The position numbers were made by a program, and so were the translations under genes. From the NCBI GenBank assembly GCA_023374025.1, contig SIJG01000107.1, forward strand, positions 298,827 to 362,826: a DNA stretch of 64,000 nucleotides. The letters are read 5' to 3'. Positions 61,156 through 64,000 of this stretch are shown here, piece by piece (position 1 is the stretch's first letter; the number at the start of each line of letters is the position of its first letter). The notes under the pieces were generated by a model. That model did not search any database. It was given only the letters and a program-made list of their open reading frames with translations, and had not been told where the DNA came from. Source of the DNA: Heterodera schachtii. Lineage: Eukaryota; Nematoda; Chromadorea; Rhabditida; Heteroderidae.

Positions 61156-63336
61156 ATGTTGTTTAATTATGTTTTTATAATTCCTTTTTTTACTATTATC
61201 TCTCATCTATTTATAATTCCATTTTCAAATGCAATTCCATCGGTGAGTTAATTAGTTTGGAAATTAATTAAAGTAATTCATTTCAATTAATTAGGTTGAG
61301 GACGATATGCTAATTGCTTTTATGAAAGGCCATCCGAATATTCAAATTAGTGAATATTCAATGCAAAAATATGAAACACATCTTGGCATTATGTATTTTA
61401 TGAGAAAGAATTGGCACTGTGAGAAAATTGGGGAGGAATTTGAAGAATATGAACGGACAGAATGTCAAAAATATCGTAAATATTTTGACATTTTATATGA
61501 ATATTTACACAGAGAATACGCCGGAATTCCAACAGTGAAGCCAAAATTTGTGCTTAAAAGGGAAATTGAAATTGAAGGACCAATAATTTGTGTGGTGAAT
61601 TGTCTGACCAAAATTTTGAAATTTTATTTTGATAAATGGGAGGGACAAGAATATGAATATAAATTAAACAAATTATTTATTGAGAATTATGAACCAAAAT
61701 TGTCAAATGAGAAGAGATTGAATTATGGAATAAAATTAAATAATGAATACAAATTGCCAATTAATGAAATGATTTTGCAATTGGCAATTGACACAGCGAA
61801 AGAATATCCGAAAAATGAAAGTGTTGACGGAATAATTCGACAAAAATTTGAAGAAAATCTGGAGGTAATATTTAAAAAAGCGGAAGAAAGGGCCCAAAAA
61901 GTTAATGACATAAATTATGACAAACATTCCATAATTTTGGAATTGGAATTAGATGATCAATGGATATGGGTGAGATTTAATATTCAAATGATAATTATTG
62001 AAATTTAAAATTTAGACTTATGATGCATTATTTTCTGCTTATATTAAAGGACAAGTGACAAATTCTGAGAAAAAATTCTCAAATTTTGAGAAATTTTTTA
62101 GGATGGCAAAAGAATATTCAAATTATTTATTTCAATTGAAAGCGAATGGAAATCTTAATAAATATGATCGACTCCTGATCACTTTAGGCATTTATGAAGC
62201 TGATAAAATGAAAGAGCATTTGACGCAAATTAATGAAGCCCATCTTGGCACATTGTATTTAATGCAAAAGAATTGGCATTGTGACAAAATTGGAGAGGAA
62301 TTTAAAGAATATGAACGGACAGAATGCCAAAAATATCGCAAATATTTGGACATTTTATATGAATATTTATTCCGATTATATGCTGAAGGTTTGGTTTGAA
62401 TTTTACATTATTCTGATTTTTTATTTAAATTGCAAATATTTAAAAAAATTGATAATGAATTTAATTATAATTCAGTTTAAGCCTCTCACTCCCTCTTTCA
62501 CTTTCTTTCTCTTTCTCCTCTGGTCTTTTCTCCTCTCTCTCTCTCTCTTTCTCTCTCTCTATCTCTCTCTCTCTCTCTTTTTCCTCTCTCTCTCTTTCTC
62601 TCTCTTGGGGCCGTTCAAAAATGCCAAAATATGGACAAATATGGAATGGACATAAATGGCGATTAATATGGAAAATATGGATATAGAAAAAACATATTTT
62701 AAAGGAATTAAAAATCATCTTTTTTTAAATAAATAGTTTAAAAAAGAATACCTTACATTTATAATAAAGTTACAAAGCAAAACACAGTCATCTCGTCTTA
62801 ACCAATAATGTTTACATAAAAAAGGAATTCATAGAATCAAAATTTGTACAATAATTTAGCTAATGATTTATTAAGGTGCAAATCCGAAGGTGTCAAAAAA
62901 AGTGCCACCATTGGTGAAGCCGGTATTTATTGGAGAAGGTTTTTTGGACTGTTTAATTAAAGTTGTCGGAAACCTGAATGAGAAATCCAATTATTTTTGG
63001 AAAAATGGGAAAATTGAATTAGAGAATTTCGATGAAAATTTTGAAATGATTTTGGTAAATGAAGATGAATTCAACAACGAAATTAAAGAGGAGAAAAGTG
63101 GGGAAAACCCATCAAACAAAAATGAAAATGAAAATGGAATTGAAATTGCCAATTTGCGTAAAGAATTTGAGCAAAAAATGGAAAAAATGTATGAAAATGC
63201 CAAAGAAAATGCCAAAGAAGAAAAGTTGAAATTGGAAAAAGCATTAAAAAGTGCAGAAGATGATAATAGCAAATGGCATTTGAACAGAGAATATATTTAT
63301 AAATTTGGCAGTTTAAATTCGTCTCCATTTTTATAA
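61156..63336 (+). CDS. Locus R: intact four-exon secreted ABAB-family protein (531 aa), reference copy
   Basis: Exon 1 61156-61242. Exon 2 61295-61969. Exon 3 62016-62388. Exon 4 62876-63336. Phases are 0/0/1 and all joins are in frame. The signal peptide is residues 1-26 (cleavage likely after SNA). A1 at about 53-106 includes Cys71 and Cys86 (KNWHCEKIGEEFEEYERTEC). B1 at 107-254 has a Lys/Glu helix around RQKFEENLEVIFKKAEERAQ. A2 at about 325-378 includes Cys343 and Cys358 (KNWHCDKIGEEFKEYERTEC). B2 at 379-531 has VPPLVKPVF and a predicted coiled coil at about 469-508, and ends SLNSSPFL. No transmembrane segment or retention signal is visible. Intron 3 (487 bp) contains a CT tract and a MITE scrap. 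Exons 1-2 and the start of exon 3 are an inverted duplicate of R2. Molecular role unknown. Confidence 0.9.
62482..62606. repeat. CT microsatellite in intron 3 of locus R
   Basis: CTCTCTTTCTCT tract of about 125 bp, followed (62608-62690) by ATATGGACAAATATGG words related to the MITE at 12738. Confidence 0.85.
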
Positions 63337-63660
63337 AAAAAAAATAAATTCTTTCCTTTTCCATTTTTTAGTAGTATTCTTTTCCCTTTTTCATTTATAT
63401 TTTGATTTGTTATTTATTCATCTTTTTTTTATTATTGTCTTTTTAAATTTTCAACAATTCCTATTATTGAATGCGTCAGTGGAATTTTGTAAAATTGCCA
63501 AAAAACCGTAAATACAAATCTTTTTCTTTAATGTATTTTTATCTGAACCTGGACCCGATTACCAACCCTTATATATAAATTGTTTCATTTATAAGAAAAA
63601 TTGATATCATTATTTATTGACACACATTGACAAACTTCTAACATTTGAAATTATCTTGTC
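63337..63660. other. 3' flank of locus R
   Basis: AT-rich, with TTTTTT runs. No gene or promoter module recognised. Confidence 0.35.
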
Positions 63661-63718
63661 GAGATTCTCGAGACTTTCTCCCTCCCCCCGCCACCCCCCA
63701 CAGTGGGTATAAGACGGA

Positions 63719-63890
63719 TGGTGCACAAAATCTCGCGCAGCAGTGCTGCAGCAGCTGTGGCTGGACTCGGAAACGCTCTCGCCGCCAACCAATTGAGCCC
63801 TTCGCGATTATTGGTCTCTTTGCTCGAGAGTCTTGAGGAGCCAGAGCAGAAAATTTGGTGGGCAAACAAACAAATGAATGAATGAATGTT
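63719..63890 (+). CDS. Possible first exon of a non-family gene (GC-rich)
   Basis: GC-rich sequence in AT-rich surroundings. A TATAAG lies at about 63707-63712, then an ATG at about 63718-63720 opens MVHKISRSSAAAAVAGLGNA, LAANQLSPSRLLVSLLESLE and onward to a TGA near 63885. A GT (TTTG|GTGGGC, about 63859) could be a donor. Composition looks coding, but the frame is short and reaches the window end region. It could equally be an internal exon with the CCCCACAG acceptor just upstream. No domain recognised. Confidence 0.3.
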
Positions 63891-64000
63891 TTATTGTTGT
63901 GGGAAGAAAATTGGACAAAAAAAAGAAGCATAAAAATATGGGCCCGACTGGGAGAAGAAAAGAAACAAAAGGAAAAGCATTGCAAATTGCTTTCTGCTGT

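Noticed and set aside
61970..62008. C-terminal extension VRFNIQMIIIEI after the conserved Trp of exon 2 (also VRSA in L, VGSFN in Q)
   Set aside because: This is read-through into intron 2; the GTGAGA/GTGCGC/GTGGGT donor follows TGG directly and the next exon joins in frame.

Overview
The window is eukaryotic and strongly AT-rich. Its genes are split by very short introns (about 43-69 bp) with GT...AG ends. An 18-nt exact match to the canonical nematode SL1 spliced leader (minus strand, 23383-23400) points to a nematode. The AT richness and dense, fast-evolving secreted-protein genes would suit a plant-parasitic tylenchid, but that last step is inference.

The window is dominated by one multigene family that I do not recognise from any named family. 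The consensus gene has four coding exons with intron phases 0, 0 and 1. Exon 1 is a signal peptide ending in ...SNA-(I/N)PS. Exon 2 carries an A module (about 55 aa with NW-x-C-x14-C, then QKYRKYLDILYEYL) plus a B module (VKPKF... to a Lys/Glu-rich helix). Exon 3 is a second A module and exon 4 a second B module. The protein is therefore SP-A-B-A-B, an internally duplicated secreted protein of about 470-550 aa with no visible transmembrane segment or ER-retention signal.

I can place about 25 copies or fragments. Four are intact as read: J (21865-19656, minus), L (28673-30255, plus), V (46100-44275, minus) and R (61156-63336, plus). A is intact but cut by the window edge. C, Q and R2 are each spoiled by one small lesion. 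Y has three or more small lesions: an extra A in exon 2, a frameshift plus a stop in exon 3, and one in-frame stop in exon 4. The rest (B, D, E, F, G', G, H, I, K, M, N, O, T, U, X, Z) are truncated, frameshifted or chimeric. Several copies sit in inverted duplications: R2/R, the palindrome around T, and 15.5-16.4 kb versus 34.1-35.3 kb.

Upstream of most copies is a shared promoter architecture. It has 2-4 tandem copies of an 85-100 bp AT-rich module (core GATTTGGGTAATCCTACTGA) followed by a TATA-like core (GTTTATAAGGCTGTGTG). J and K use a second design, 93-bp type repeats followed by CCTTATAAAAGG-type cores. In front of pseudogene Z the first module has expanded into a 171-bp dimer satellite (about 46.97-48.38 kb).

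Layout: 0.4-7.6 kb, A, B and C (minus) with a hAT-like element; 7.6-14.5 kb, CT microsatellites, exon-4 fragments and a hAT-like MITE; 14.5-24 kb, fragments, an LTR-retrotransposon end, I, J and pseudogenes; 24.5-34 kb, a TIR element, M, K, L and Q; 34-42 kb, R2, palindrome, T and U; 42.4-43.7 kb, a GC-rich 38/39-bp minisatellite; 44.3-46.4 kb, V; 47-54.7 kb, two satellites flanking and interrupting Z; 55-57.2 kb, Y; 57-60.3 kb, decayed repeats; 60.3-63.3 kb, R. Exon coordinates were read by eye and may be off by a base or two in places.
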